62,551 nucleotides of DNA from Mycolicibacterium wolinskyi (GTDB taxonomy: Bacteria; Actinomycetota; Actinomycetes; Mycobacteriales; Mycobacteriaceae). The translations under genes were made by a program, and so were the position numbers. The stretch is taken from the NCBI RefSeq assembly GCF_002101965.1, contig NZ_LQQA01000001.1, forward strand, positions 1 through 62,551, in the 5' to 3' direction. Each line of letters begins with the position of its first letter. The stretch's first letter is position 1. Under the pieces are notes generated by a model that saw nothing but the letters and a program-made list of their open reading frames with translations, was not told the origin of the DNA and did not search any database. Positions 45,238 through 53,197 of the stretch are shown piece after piece.

Positions 45238-46592
45238 GCGCTGACCTCCTCGGCGGCGCGGTTCGTGTTCACCGGCGATCTGCGCCTTCGCCGGTAGACG
45301 ACTGCCACGCCACCGCGGCTCGGCGCCGTCGCGATGCCACGGGAATGCGTGCGTTCACCCGGCGAATAAGTGGTGCGGAACTCGAATTCCCTTAACAGGG
45401 TGCGCAATACGACGTTCATCTCCATGTTGGCGAACGCGGCGCCGATGCAGCGACGGATACCGCCGCCGTAGGGAATCCACGTATGCGTGTCCGGGTTGGC
45501 GCCGAGGAACCGGTCGGGGTCGAAAGTCTTGGCGTCGCGGAAATTTCGTTCGCAGTCGTGCGACAGCGCGATGCTGGCGATCACGACATGCCCTTCGGGA
45601 ATCACCCACTCCCCCAGACGCAACCGCTGCCGCGCGACGCGGCTCGTGGCGGCGATCACCGGGCGGGTACGTTGCACCTCCCAAATCGTCGCCTGGCGCA
45701 GTTTGGATCCCCCGGCGTCGGCTTCGGCGGTCAACCGGGCCAGCAACCGCGGATGCCTGCGCAACCGCTCGATCGCCCACGCCAAAGTCGTTGCGGTGGT
45801 CTCATGACCGGCGGCCAGCAGGGTGAGCAGCTCGTCGGCCACATGCGCATCGGAGATCGGCGTGCCGTCCTCGTAGCGCGCACTCAGCATGAGCGCCAAC
45901 ACATCTGATCGGTTGTCGAAGTCAGGATCGGCACGCGCCTCGGCGATGAGCGAGGCGACGATCTCGTTGTAGCGGCGGCGCGACCGTTGCACCCGGCCCC
46001 ATGGACTCCACGGGCCGAGGTCGCGGCGCAGCGCCGCGGGCAGCACCGCCATGCGGGACGCGAGCGGCACCATCGGCGGAAGCAGTTCGCGGAGTTCGTC
46101 GAGAGATTGGCCCTGCGCGCCGAACACCGTGCGCAGGATCGCGTTGAGGGTGATCCGCATCATCGGCTCCAACGTCGCGAACTCGCGACCTTCGGGCCAG
46201 CCGGCGGTCTCTCGCAGCACCTCTTCCTCGACGATGGCCTCGTAGCCGGCCATGCGCTTGCCGTGAAACGGGGGCACGAGCAGCTTGCGGCGGGCCCGGT
46301 GATCGTCCCCGTCAAGGCTGAACGTCGAGCCCGGCCCCAACACGGTGCCGAGGTTGGCGGCGCGGCCGACGAGGTCACCGTTCGTGGTGAAGAGGTCTTT
46401 GAGCAGAGCCGGGTCGCTGACCACGACGGCTTCACCGAAGATCGGCAGGTTCACGGTGAACGCCCCGTCGTAGCGTCGACCGACCGCCGCGACCGCCCGG
46501 TGACGCGCGGCCAGGAACGCTATCCCGGTGACGAGCTTGGGGATCCGGGGTCCGGGCGGTAACCGCACCGGATCTGTCGTCGCCTCGGCCAT
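45234..46592 (-). CDS. Cytochrome P450
   Basis: A 452-residue P450: I-helix LLAAGHETTATTLAWAI, ExxR-region ATIWEVQRTRPVI, and the haem loop YGGGIRRCIGAAFANMEM with the Cys ligand. The ExxR appears as EVQR. It begins MAEATTDPVRLPPGPRIPKL, a proline-rich start typical of the CYP family. ATG 46592 is chosen there; the frame extends further upstream without homology-like sequence. GGTACC repeats lie 17-59 nt upstream, and a TetR gene precedes it on the same strand. Confidence 0.91.
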   Translation of the reverse strand: MAEATTDPVRLPPGPRIPKLVTGIAFLAARHRAVAAVGRRYDGAFTVNLPIFGEAVVVSDPALLKDLFTTNGDLVGRAANLGTVLGPGSTFSLDGDDHRARRKLLVPPFHGKRMAGYEAIVEEEVLRETAGWPEGREFATLEPMMRITLNAILRTVFGAQGQSLDELRELLPPMVPLASRMAVLPAALRRDLGPWSPWGRVQRSRRRYNEIVASLIAEARADPDFDNRSDVLALMLSARYEDGTPISDAHVADELLTLLAAGHETTATTLAWAIERLRRHPRLLARLTAEADAGGSKLRQATIWEVQRTRPVIAATSRVARQRLRLGEWVIPEGHVVIASIALSHDCERNFRDAKTFDPDRFLGANPDTHTWIPYGGGIRRCIGAAFANMEMNVVLRTLLREFEFRTTYSPGERTHSRGIATAPSRGGVAVVYRRRRRSPVNTNRAAEEVSA

Positions 46593-46608
46593 GCTTGCCC
46601 TCCCGCGT

Positions 46609-46651
46609 CGGTACCGCGATGTACCAGACGTACGGTACGCCGCGGTACCGC
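46609..46651. promoter_or_regulatory. GGTACC/GTAC repeat cluster upstream of the P450-hydrolase-SDR operon
   Basis: GGTACC occurs at 46610-46615 and 46644-46649, with TGTACC at 46620, CGTACG at 46628 and GGTACG at 46634. The array sits between the P450 start and the TetR stop. It resembles the cluster at 11294-11315. The adjacent TetR is the likely binder (inference). Confidence 0.45.
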
Positions 46652-46701
46652 TCACGGCAAGGTGTCCTGCTCTGGCCGTCAGCGCGCCCGCGTGGTGTGA
46701 G

Positions 46702-47301
46702 TTACCCGCGGGGTTCCAGCAATGCGATCGACGCGTCGACGGCCTCTTCGGTGATGTCACTCATCCGGCCGCCGCTCTCGACGGTGATCGCGGTCAGCTC
46801 CCGTAGGCCGCCCAGCACCATGATCACGCGCTGACGCGACACCTGAACTCCCGCGGCGTGAAACTCCTCGGTGTCACTGATCGTCTGCACCATCGCGATG
46901 AAGTTCTCCATCGCCTCCCGCTGCAGCGCGCGTGCGGACGTGCCCAGCGACGGCACGTCGCGGATCCAACTCAACATCAGCTCGGGATGCGCCTCACCCG
47001 ACGCGATCCACGCCTCGATGGCCTGGCGGACCTGGTCCCGCCACGGCGCATGCGGATCGACCGCGGCCGAGATCTGACGGACCTGTTCGGCATTCGCGTT
47101 GGTGAGCAATGCGACAAAGCACTCCTCACGGTCGGCGAAATGCTCGTAGAACGTGCGGCGTGAGGTGCGGGCACGGCGGACGATATCGGCGACCGTGGTC
47201 TTCTGGTAGCCGTCCTCGATGATCGAGGCCTCGAGTGCGTCGAGCAGGCGGAGCCGAAAGGCACTCTTGTCGGCCTCGACGGCGGTAGCGGCACTGTTCA
47301 T
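46702..47301 (-). CDS. TetR-family regulator
   Basis: A 199-residue TetR protein: LLDALEASIIEDGYQKTTVA, then DIVRRARTSRRTFYEHFADR and EECFVALLTNANAEQV. ATG 47301 gives MNSAATAVEADKSAFRLRLL; an upstream extension exists but is antisense-like. It lies upstream of the P450 operon on the same strand, and the GGTACC array between them is the likely operator. Confidence 0.9.
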   Translation of the reverse strand: MNSAATAVEADKSAFRLRLLDALEASIIEDGYQKTTVADIVRRARTSRRTFYEHFADREECFVALLTNANAEQVRQISAAVDPHAPWRDQVRQAIEAWIASGEAHPELMLSWIRDVPSLGTSARALQREAMENFIAMVQTISDTEEFHAAGVQVSRQRVIMVLGGLRELTAITVESGGRMSDITEEAVDASIALLEPRG

Positions 47302-47335
47302 ATCGGGCTGCAATCGTACTGACCGAGCCGCTGCT

Positions 47336-47572
47336 TCAGCGGCGCACCGTCGGGCTGTGGCCGAATGTGGACCTCGGGCCCGAGCCACGGGGCTGGTTCT
47401 GCTGAAACGCCAGGCACGTTCCCAGATGCCCGGCCACACACGGCACGCCGTTCATCGTCGGCACCGGGCCCCCGGAGTACACGCCGGTGGGATCACGGTA
47501 GGCGGGCTCGGCCGCCGCCGAGGGTGCGAACATCACCGCCAGCGCCACACAGGCCGTCACGATCCGGCACAT
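47336..47572 (-). CDS. Small secreted protein
   Basis: A 78-residue protein with a Sec signal peptide (MCRIVTACVALAVMFAPSAA, cut near AAA-EP) and a mature part with two cysteines, VPTMNGVPCVAGHLGTC, which could form a disulfide. The rest is Pro/Gly/Gln-rich. I do not recognise the family, but similar small exported Cys-pair proteins are frequent in mycobacteria. It lies 34 nt upstream of the TetR gene on the same strand. Confidence 0.65.
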   Translation of the reverse strand: MCRIVTACVALAVMFAPSAAAEPAYRDPTGVYSGGPVPTMNGVPCVAGHLGTCLAFQQNQPRGSGPRSTFGHSPTVRR

Positions 47573-47594
47573 AGCGCCAGGGTAGACCTGCTCA

Positions 47595-48173
47595 TCAGCC
47601 GATCGGCGTCAACGGACTCAGCACATCACGCACGAACTGGGCGATGTTCACCGACGGATTGCCGTCGGGGAAGCTCACGGTGGCCAGGATGTTGCCGCCG
47701 GCATCGGCGAAGTTCTGGTCGGCGCGGCCCTGGTGCGTCGACGAGGTCACCAGGATGATGCCCGACGTGCCGGCCTTTTTGGCGAGCGGCACCGAGAACT
47801 GCGCGTTCTGGACGGTGCTGTTCGCCCGGTCCTCGACGATGATCCGGTTGGCCGGAAAACCAAGCAGCAGAAGCAGATTGCGCATCTGCCCGGCTTCGGT
47901 CTGACCGTTCTGGGGGTTGCCGCCGGTCACGATGATCGGCGACTGCGGAAACGACTGCGCGATCACGAGACCGGTGAGCACGCGGTGGTAGAGAATCGTG
48001 CGCATCGAGCCATCGGGCTTGAGGCCGTAGCCGAGGATGACGATGGCCGGCTTCGAGAAGTCCTTGCTCGCCACCGGCGGGGCGGCCTGCGCGATGGCCG
48101 GCGCCACCCCGCCACACACGACCGCCAGGGCCAGCGCAGCGCCCCCGAGTGCGACTCTCAGCCGTTTCCCCAC
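47595..48173 (-). CDS. Exported YdcF/DUF218-like protein
   Basis: A 192-residue protein with an N-terminal signal peptide (RLRVALGGAALALAVVCGGV, ending IAQAAPP). The mature part has the DUF218 pattern: KPAIVILGYGLKPDGSMRTI, SPIIVTGGNPQNGQTEAGQM and IIVEDRANSTVQNAQFSV. DUF218 proteins act at the cell envelope and may bind a nucleotide-like ligand. The GTG at 48173 is preferred because GGGGG lies 8 nt upstream; an in-frame GTG at 48200 is possible. Confidence 0.82.
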   Translation of the reverse strand: MGKRLRVALGGAALALAVVCGGVAPAIAQAAPPVASKDFSKPAIVILGYGLKPDGSMRTILYHRVLTGLVIAQSFPQSPIIVTGGNPQNGQTEAGQMRNLLLLLGFPANRIIVEDRANSTVQNAQFSVPLAKKAGTSGIILVTSSTHQGRADQNFADAGGNILATVSFPDGNPSVNIAQFVRDVLSPLTPIG

Positions 48174-48255
48174 AATCCACCCCCGAGAAAATTGCGACAC
48201 GCGTGTTTATCGGTGCGTTTGGGGATGATGTTACAGATATGGTTTTTGTGGTGCA

Positions 48256-48393
48256 GTGTGTCTGCTGTTAGGCGAGCGGATCCTGAGTAGCCGAGCCAAC
48301 GTCTCGCAGTTCACCGCTGCGCAGCGTGAGGTCGTACGAGAGTTCGTCCAAGGCTTGGGCAATCCCAACGTAGTCATTATTGGAGGCGGGTAG
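48256..48393 (+). pseudogene. Remnant of a gene 3' end (toxin C-terminus-like)
   Basis: An open stretch ending VVREFVQGLGNPNVVIIGGG and TAG, with protein-like sequence from about 48274 and nothing upstream that reads like a gene. It overlaps the next start by 1 nt. A C-terminus followed immediately by a small orphan gene is typical of displaced polymorphic-toxin cassettes, whose N-terminal parts are missing. Which toxin family is unclear. Confidence 0.4.
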
Positions 48394-48734
48394 TGAGCGG
48401 CTTTGTTCGATTCGTCGACGGTGACTGGTCCTGGAATTCGTCGATGACTCGGATCATGTTCGACTTGCTCGAAGACCGCTTGCCCGACGGTGACCGCAAG
48501 GCCGAGATCGTCGAACTGCGTGATAACAACGTCTTGATGCTTGACCTGCGTGATCCGTCACAGGACCAGCTCGTTGCGATCATCGCCAACGAGCTAAACG
48601 ACTACCTCGCGGGTCGATTCGATGCCGACGCCCGAAGGGACTTTGAACGGGGGTATTCCGAGTTACTCCGGTTGGCGGCGGCACAGCATCGCCGCAATAC
48701 GGAACAGGATGGCGGCGGCCCGACTATCGCATGA
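48393..48734 (+). CDS. Immunity-like small protein
   Basis: A 113-residue protein with no signal peptide, not recognised. It begins MSGFVRFVDGDWSWNSSMTR, has an acidic, leucine-rich middle (LPDGDRKAEIVELRDNNVLM) and a helical tail ending QHRRNTEQDGGG. The GTG start overlaps the preceding remnant's stop, and GGAGG lies 9 nt upstream. Size, acidity and position fit an immunity protein left beside a broken toxin; direct evidence is lacking. Confidence 0.55.
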   Translation: MSGFVRFVDGDWSWNSSMTRIMFDLLEDRLPDGDRKAEIVELRDNNVLMLDLRDPSQDQLVAIIANELNDYLAGRFDADARRDFERGYSELLRLAAAQHRRNTEQDGGGPTIA

Positions 48735-48960
48735 TGTCAGACTGTGGAGGGGTGACGGTACCACCGACGAAGACGTCGATGGAATTCATACGAGAGCCTC
48801 GCCGAAAATTGACGACACGCGTCAACCGCAAATCTGACTTGGTCAGGAACAGTTCGAAATCTTCGTCAGCCACACCTCGTAGACCGCCGCGGAGAATAAG
48901 GCAGCCGGTGTGTCACATGTGTCAGATTCGGGCTTCCAAGCCGCGTCTCCCAAACACAGG

Positions 48961-48984
48961 AAAACCCACCCTCACCAGTGGGTT
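48961..48984 (-). terminator. Terminator after the tRNA-Glu-Asp-Phe cluster
   Basis: A 7-bp stem, AACCCAC/GTGGGTT, with an 8-nt loop followed on the minus strand by TTTT, 8 nt after the tRNA-Phe 3' end. Confidence 0.7.
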
Positions 48985-48991
48985 CTCTCAG

Positions 48992-49065
48992 TGGCCAGGG
49001 CCGGGATCGAACCGGCGACCTTCCGCTTTTCAGGCGGACGCTCATACCAACTGAGCTACCTGGCC
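48992..49065 (-). tRNA. tRNA-Phe (GAA)
   Basis: 74 nt. Acceptor GGCCAGG/CCTGGCC with A discriminator, anticodon loop CTGAAAA giving anticodon GAA, and T-loop GGTTCGATCCC. The 3' CCA is not encoded. A matching terminator lies downstream. Confidence 0.96.
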
Positions 49066-49109
49066 GGAAGGCCTCGGCTCTTGCAAACCGAAGTGCCTCG
49101 CCGTGATGG

Positions 49110-49183
49110 CGACCCTGACGGGACTTGAACCCGCGACCTCCGCCGTGACAGGGCGGCGCGCTAACCAACTGCGCCACAGGGCC
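49110..49183 (-). tRNA. tRNA-Asp (GTC)
   Basis: 74 nt. Acceptor GGCCCTG/CAGGGTC with a G-U pair, anticodon loop CTGTCAC giving GTC, and T-arm GCGGGTTCAAGTCCCGT. The order Glu-Asp-Phe on one strand with Lys diverging matches the M. tuberculosis cluster. Confidence 0.95.
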
Positions 49184-49218
49184 TTGCTTTCCTGCGTGCT
49201 CCGCGTTACCGCGTAGCG

Positions 49219-49291
49219 TACCCCCAACGGGATTCGAACCCGTGCTACCGCCGTGAAAGGGCGGCGTCCTAGGCCACTAGACGATGGGGGC
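49219..49291 (-). tRNA. tRNA-Glu (TTC)
   Basis: 73 nt. Acceptor GCCCCCA/TGGGGGT with a G-U pair, anticodon loop CTTTCAC giving TTC, and T-arm ACGGGTTCGAATCCCGT. First gene of the minus-strand tRNA unit. Confidence 0.95.
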
Positions 49292-49446
49292 CTAATCCGA
49301 ATCTCTCCGGGGTACTCGCGACGTTGTCCGTTGGGAGCTTCGATAGCTTAGGGTACAAAGGCCGAATTCCTCAAACCCAATGGTCACAGGTGGTTGGGCC
49401 GGTGCCCGCACACGCCTTCGCCGCACCAAGTATCCTGTGTCTCCGC

Positions 49447-49519
49447 GCCCCTATAGCTCAGTTGGTAGAGCTACGGACTTTTAATCCGCAGGTCCCAGGT
49501 TCGAGCCCTGGTGGGGGCA
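49447..49519 (+). tRNA. tRNA-Lys (TTT)
   Basis: 73 nt. Acceptor GCCCCTA/TGGGGGC with A discriminator, anticodon loop CTTTTAA giving TTT, and T-arm CCAGGTTCGAGCCCTGG. Divergent from tRNA-Glu with 155 nt between, which must hold both promoters. Confidence 0.96.
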
Positions 49520-49565
49520 CAAACAACGTCCGATGAGTTTCACGCCGTCGGCAGTCGGTATTGGC

Positions 49566-50066
49566 ATGAATGAAGAAACCGTCGTCGCGAAGACCGTCGT
49601 CAATGCCCCCGCCGAGGCCGTCTTCGACCTGCTGGCAGATCCGTCGACGCACGCGGCGATCGACGGCACCGGTTGGGTGCGCGAGCCCGTCGATGCGACT
49701 CGTGTGACGGGCACCGGACAGGTTTTCCGGATGGCGATGTATCACGACCTGCATCCCAACAAGCACTACGAGATGGCGAACCGCGTCGAGGTGTTCGACC
49801 GGCCGCGGGCGATCGCATGGCTGCCGGGAACCGAACCGCGGCACATTCCCGGCCGCGACGCATCCGACGACTCCGCGGTCGAATACGGGGGTTGGATCTG
49901 GCGGTATGACCTCGCACCGGCCGGCGTCGACCGAACCGAGGTCACGCTGACCTACGACTGGTCGAATGTGCCGCCGCGCCACCGCGACATCGAGTTCCCG
50001 CCGTTCGGCCCCGAGCATCTGGACAACTCGCTGCGGCATCTGGCCGAGTTGGCCGAGCGCGCTTAG
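49566..50066 (+). CDS. SRPBCC-family protein
   Basis: A 166-residue START-like protein: VAKTVVNAPAEAVFDLLADP, then HAAIDGTGWVREPVDAT and MANRVEVFDRPRAIAWLPGT. ATG 49566 starts MNEETVV; an ATG at 49533 (11 codons earlier) is also possible. It lies alone after tRNA-Lys. The ligand is unknown. It is the third SRPBCC protein in the window but not closely similar to the other two. Confidence 0.84.
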   Translation: MNEETVVAKTVVNAPAEAVFDLLADPSTHAAIDGTGWVREPVDATRVTGTGQVFRMAMYHDLHPNKHYEMANRVEVFDRPRAIAWLPGTEPRHIPGRDASDDSAVEYGGWIWRYDLAPAGVDRTEVTLTYDWSNVPPRHRDIEFPPFGPEHLDNSLRHLAELAERA

Positions 50067-50178
50067 GCCGTCGTACGCGGACACCTGTCAACATCGGTGG
50101 GCGCCGCACAGGAATGCCCTCTATGGTGTCTTCCGGGGGGTTGCTGGTTGAACAGACTGGTCGTACGAAGGAGTCGCT

Positions 50179-50535
50179 ATGTCGTCCCGGCGCCTTGCCA
50201 CCCGGGCTCTCGCCACCTCGGTCAGCGCCGCCGCGTTGGCGGCAGCCATGACGTTGGGTATCGCACCGGCACACGCCACCCCTGAGGACGACAAGTTCTT
50301 CGCCATCGTGAAAGAGCTGGGCGTCGCGACGAATTCGCCAGAAGAGGCGGGCACGGTCGGGCGCGGCGTGTGCGATGCGGTTGACAAGGGCAAGATCGAG
50401 CCGGCCCGCACGGTGCGCAGCATCATGAACCAGCTGATGAACCAGGCGGGCATCGACAAGGGCCAAGCCGCGAATCTGGTCTGGGGCGCCGTCAAGGTTT
50501 ACTGCCCGCAATACAGCTCGATCGTCGGCCGCTAG
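50179..50535 (+). CDS. DUF732-type secreted protein
   Basis: A 118-residue exported protein. The signal peptide reads RALATSVSAAALAAAMTLGI, with cleavage near AHA-TP. The mature domain carries the DUF732 pattern: DDKFFAIVKELGVA, GRGVCDAVDKGKIEP and QAANLVWGAVKVYCPQY, with two conserved cysteines that probably pair. DUF732 proteins are mycobacterial secreted proteins of unknown function. The ATG follows GAAGGAG. Confidence 0.88.
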   Translation: MSSRRLATRALATSVSAAALAAAMTLGIAPAHATPEDDKFFAIVKELGVATNSPEEAGTVGRGVCDAVDKGKIEPARTVRSIMNQLMNQAGIDKGQAANLVWGAVKVYCPQYSSIVGR

Positions 50536-50855
50536 CCGCCCGATTGATGGGCCGGGACGCGCACCTCCGGCGGCGATCCCATGACGCCGAGCGCGTTGTC
50601 GACGGCCGACCGGGCGGCGTCGAGCAATTCCCTCGCCCGCTGCGGAACGAATCCCACGGGGTGTGACCAAACACTCTGGAACGCAAGGCTTCCCAGCACG
50701 GGCACGATGTGCGCGCTGGCCGCCTGCGGCAGGTATGCCGGATGCGCTGTCGCGGTCACCGCGCCCAGCGCGACCACCGCGGCGCTGAGCACCGCGGCAA
50801 ACGCAACACCGATTGACCGAGTAGTGCGGAGAACGGCCCCCCGGCGAATCTTCAT
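50532..50855 (-). CDS. Small exported protein
   Basis: A 107-residue protein with an N-terminal signal sequence or anchor (SIGVAFAAVLSAAVVALGAV, then TATAHPAYLPQA). The mature part (AHIVPVLGSLAFQSVWSHPV, RARELLDAARSAVDNALGVM) is not recognised. ATG 50855 begins MKIRRGAVLRTTRS, a plausible positively charged n-region. It overlaps the convergent DUF732 gene by 4 nt. Confidence 0.6.
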   Translation of the reverse strand: MKIRRGAVLRTTRSIGVAFAAVLSAAVVALGAVTATAHPAYLPQAASAHIVPVLGSLAFQSVWSHPVGFVPQRARELLDAARSAVDNALGVMGSPPEVRVPAHQSGG

Positions 50856-50921
50856 TCGCACCACACAGTGATCCTGCACCAAACCACGGCGCAAGGTACA
50901 GCGGTTAACGCATTCGGTACA

Positions 50922-51926
50922 TCAAACCTCGGGACAGTAATGCCACGGATTTCCGCGGGCGTCCAGCGGCGGCAGGTTGCGCGCGGGCGTCTCGCGCAGT
51001 GGCGCGTCGGCCGGAAGACGGCCGGTCGCACGGTCCCAGCCCGCCCGCGCGCGGGGATGCATGCGGCGACGCTTGGGCAGCATCTTGAACGTGTAGTGCA
51101 CGAGTTTGCCGAACAGCCGGTGCAACTTCTCGTCACGCTCGGACCACGTGTAGCCCATCAATTCGCGCACCGGCGGGTCATAGAGGCCGACGGTCACCCA
51201 AACGGCGAACGGCCCCAACAGTTTCAGATTGAGCTTCCAGAGTGGATCCGGAATCCATTGCAGCGACGGATGTTTCGGCATGGTCGACAGGTCGAGCACC
51301 TCACGCGCGGCATAGTTGTTCTCGAGCACGTTGCGGCACATGTGATCCCAGTAGACCTGGAACTCCTCCCAGGTCTTGGGGACCGGTCGCATGCTCATGC
51401 CGTACTGGCGATACCAGGTGATGTGCTCGTCGAACAGCTGGCGCTTCTGATCCTCGGTGAGACCGCCGCCGAAATGCTCCGCGGTGAGGATCGTGCCCAT
51501 GAAGAACGTGGAGTGCGCCCAGTAGAAGACGTCGGGGTTGAGTGCGCTGTAGCGACGTCCCAAGGAGTCGACGCCCTTGATCCCGATGTGGTAGTCGCGG
51601 ACCTGGGCGCCGGTCTGCGGTGCGCGGTCGCCGTCGAACACCACGCCGCCGATCGGATACAACGACCGCAGCAGCCGTGGGAGGCGCTCGCGGAAGAAGA
51701 TCGAATGCTGCTCGACGGCTGCGCCGAGCTGCGGGTGCATGTTCTGCATGGACCCGGCCCACGGGCCCTGCAACAGACCGCGCCAGTCCCCGAAGATCTG
51801 CCACGTGAGCGAATCCGGGCCCAGCACGTCGGGCAGCGCCTCGTAGCCGCCCGATGCGGGGCATCCCGCTGCGAGCGCAGCGGAACCGCTGGTCACCGGG
51901 CACGTCTCAGAAGTATCTTGTGTCAC
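50922..51926 (-). CDS. DUF2236 oxygenase MpaB-family protein
   Basis: A 334-residue protein of the DUF2236/MpaB group (LGPDSLTWQIFGDWRGLLQG, AVEQHSIFFRERLPRLLRSL, DVFYWAHSTFFMGTILTAEH). Members are haem-containing oxygenase-like proteins, including latex-clearing protein. The HSTFF and HITWYRQYG histidines are conserved-looking. It diverges from a TetR gene (82 nt apart). M. tuberculosis has the same Rv0826-Rv0825c arrangement next to desA1. Confidence 0.87.
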   Translation of the reverse strand: MTQDTSETCPVTSGSAALAAGCPASGGYEALPDVLGPDSLTWQIFGDWRGLLQGPWAGSMQNMHPQLGAAVEQHSIFFRERLPRLLRSLYPIGGVVFDGDRAPQTGAQVRDYHIGIKGVDSLGRRYSALNPDVFYWAHSTFFMGTILTAEHFGGGLTEDQKRQLFDEHITWYRQYGMSMRPVPKTWEEFQVYWDHMCRNVLENNYAAREVLDLSTMPKHPSLQWIPDPLWKLNLKLLGPFAVWVTVGLYDPPVRELMGYTWSERDEKLHRLFGKLVHYTFKMLPKRRRMHPRARAGWDRATGRLPADAPLRETPARNLPPLDARGNPWHYCPEV

Positions 51927-52008
51927 AGATGCACTTTCTGCCGGCAGGGTCAGCTAGCCTGATCCGATTTTGACTACACACGTTGTCATCAAGAGCTTAG
52001 GAGTACAT

Positions 52009-52593
52009 GTGCCGTCCGGTCAACGACGCGGCCGATGGTCAGGCGTTCCGCTGCGCGAGCGCACGGCCCTTCGCCGCGACGAGCTGATCGCTGCCGGGGT
52101 GAAATTGCTCGGTGATGCCCAGGGCCCGGCACTGACGGTTCGTGCGGTTTGCCGGGAGGCTGAGCTGACCGAACGGTACTTCTACGAGAGTTTCACCGAC
52201 CGCGACGGCTTCGTGCGGGCCGTGTACGACGACGTCTGCGCCAGGGCGATGTCGGCGCTGACCTCGGCGGCAACACCACGTGAGGCGGTGGAACGGTTCG
52301 TCGCGCTGATGGTCGACGACCCCGCCCGCGGGCGGGTGCTGTTGCTGGCACCGGAATCCGAGCCGGTGCTGACACGGTCGGGCGCCGAGTGGATGCCGAA
52401 CTTCATCGATCTGCTGCAGCGCAAGCTCACCCGCATCGCCGACCCGGTGCGTCAGGCGATGGTCGCGACCAGCCTGATCGGCGCCCTGACGGCGTTGTTC
52501 ACGGCCTACCTCAACGACCGGCTGCCGGCCACCCGCGAGCAGTTCATCGACTACTGCGTGGACATGCTGCAGGGCCGGGTGCCGAGTTTCTGA
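52009..52593 (+). CDS. TetR-family regulator (Rv0825c-like)
   Basis: A 194-residue TetR protein: RRDELIAAGVKLLGDAQGPA, LTVRAVCREAELTERYFYES, FTDRDGFVRAVYDD. The GTG at 52009 follows AGGAG, 5 nt upstream, and gives the family length; an upstream extension reads through the promoter. It diverges from the DUF2236 gene and probably controls it. Confidence 0.9.
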   Translation: MPSGQRRGRWSGVPLRERTALRRDELIAAGVKLLGDAQGPALTVRAVCREAELTERYFYESFTDRDGFVRAVYDDVCARAMSALTSAATPREAVERFVALMVDDPARGRVLLLAPESEPVLTRSGAEWMPNFIDLLQRKLTRIADPVRQAMVATSLIGALTALFTAYLNDRLPATREQFIDYCVDMLQGRVPSF

Positions 52594-52599
52594 GCCGAC

Positions 52600-53040
52600 C
52601 TACTCGTCGGGCGTGCTGACCTCGGCCAGTTCGCCTTCCTCGGCGGAGGCGGCCTCATCCGCGGCGGCCTTGGCCTCACGGCCGAGCGGGCTGGCGATCG
52701 AAGCACCCGGATTGACGGCCGTGGCATGGTCGCCTGCGCAGTTCAGCGACAGCTGCACGACGTCCTCGGTGTGCTCCCAGTAGACGTCGTCGGTCATCGG
52801 CACGAGCGGCCTGGTGTCCCAGGCGTTGGTGACGATGCACTCGTCCTTCGGCAACCGGCCGCCGACGGTCACCGCCACGCGCGGCGTGCCGCCGGCGTCC
52901 TCGATTGCCGACGCGGCGTCGGCATACGGCTGACCCACGACATCCGGGGCCGCCGACGCAGCTCCCGCGCCGGCCAACGCGACTGCGAATCCCGCGGCTG
53001 ACGTGCCGAGAACACTTCCGAGCACACTGACGATCTTCAT
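52600..53040 (-). CDS. PASTA-like small exported protein (copy 1 of 3)
   Basis: A 146-residue protein with a signal peptide (MKIVSVLGSVLGTSAAGFAV) and the domain APDVVGQPYADAASAIEDAG, which resembles a single PASTA module. Two cysteines (DECIVTN, LNCAGDH) are kept in all three copies. The C-terminus is low-complexity, acidic and ends STPDE. It is the most divergent of three tandem paralogues (52600-54204). Function unknown; PASTA modules bind cell-wall fragments or beta-lactams. Confidence 0.8.
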   Translation of the reverse strand: MKIVSVLGSVLGTSAAGFAVALAGAGAASAAPDVVGQPYADAASAIEDAGGTPRVAVTVGGRLPKDECIVTNAWDTRPLVPMTDDVYWEHTEDVVQLSLNCAGDHATAVNPGASIASPLGREAKAAADEAASAEEGELAEVSTPDE

Positions 53041-53197
53041 TTGGCCCGACCTTCCCCATCCGGTGATCTCTCCCGGAGATGGGGCGGCCAGCGCCTTCGG
53101 TAGTGCTCTCAGTCGCCCCACGGCCCGCGACGCAGGTCGCGGACTCCAGGAGCTAGCTGAATTCTAACCGTCAGGGCGATTGACGAACCGAAAACTT

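Noticed and set aside
48731..49054. Frame through the region before tRNA-Phe as a small protein gene
   Set aside because: It runs through the tRNA-Phe gene and its terminator, and has no ribosome-binding site or domain.
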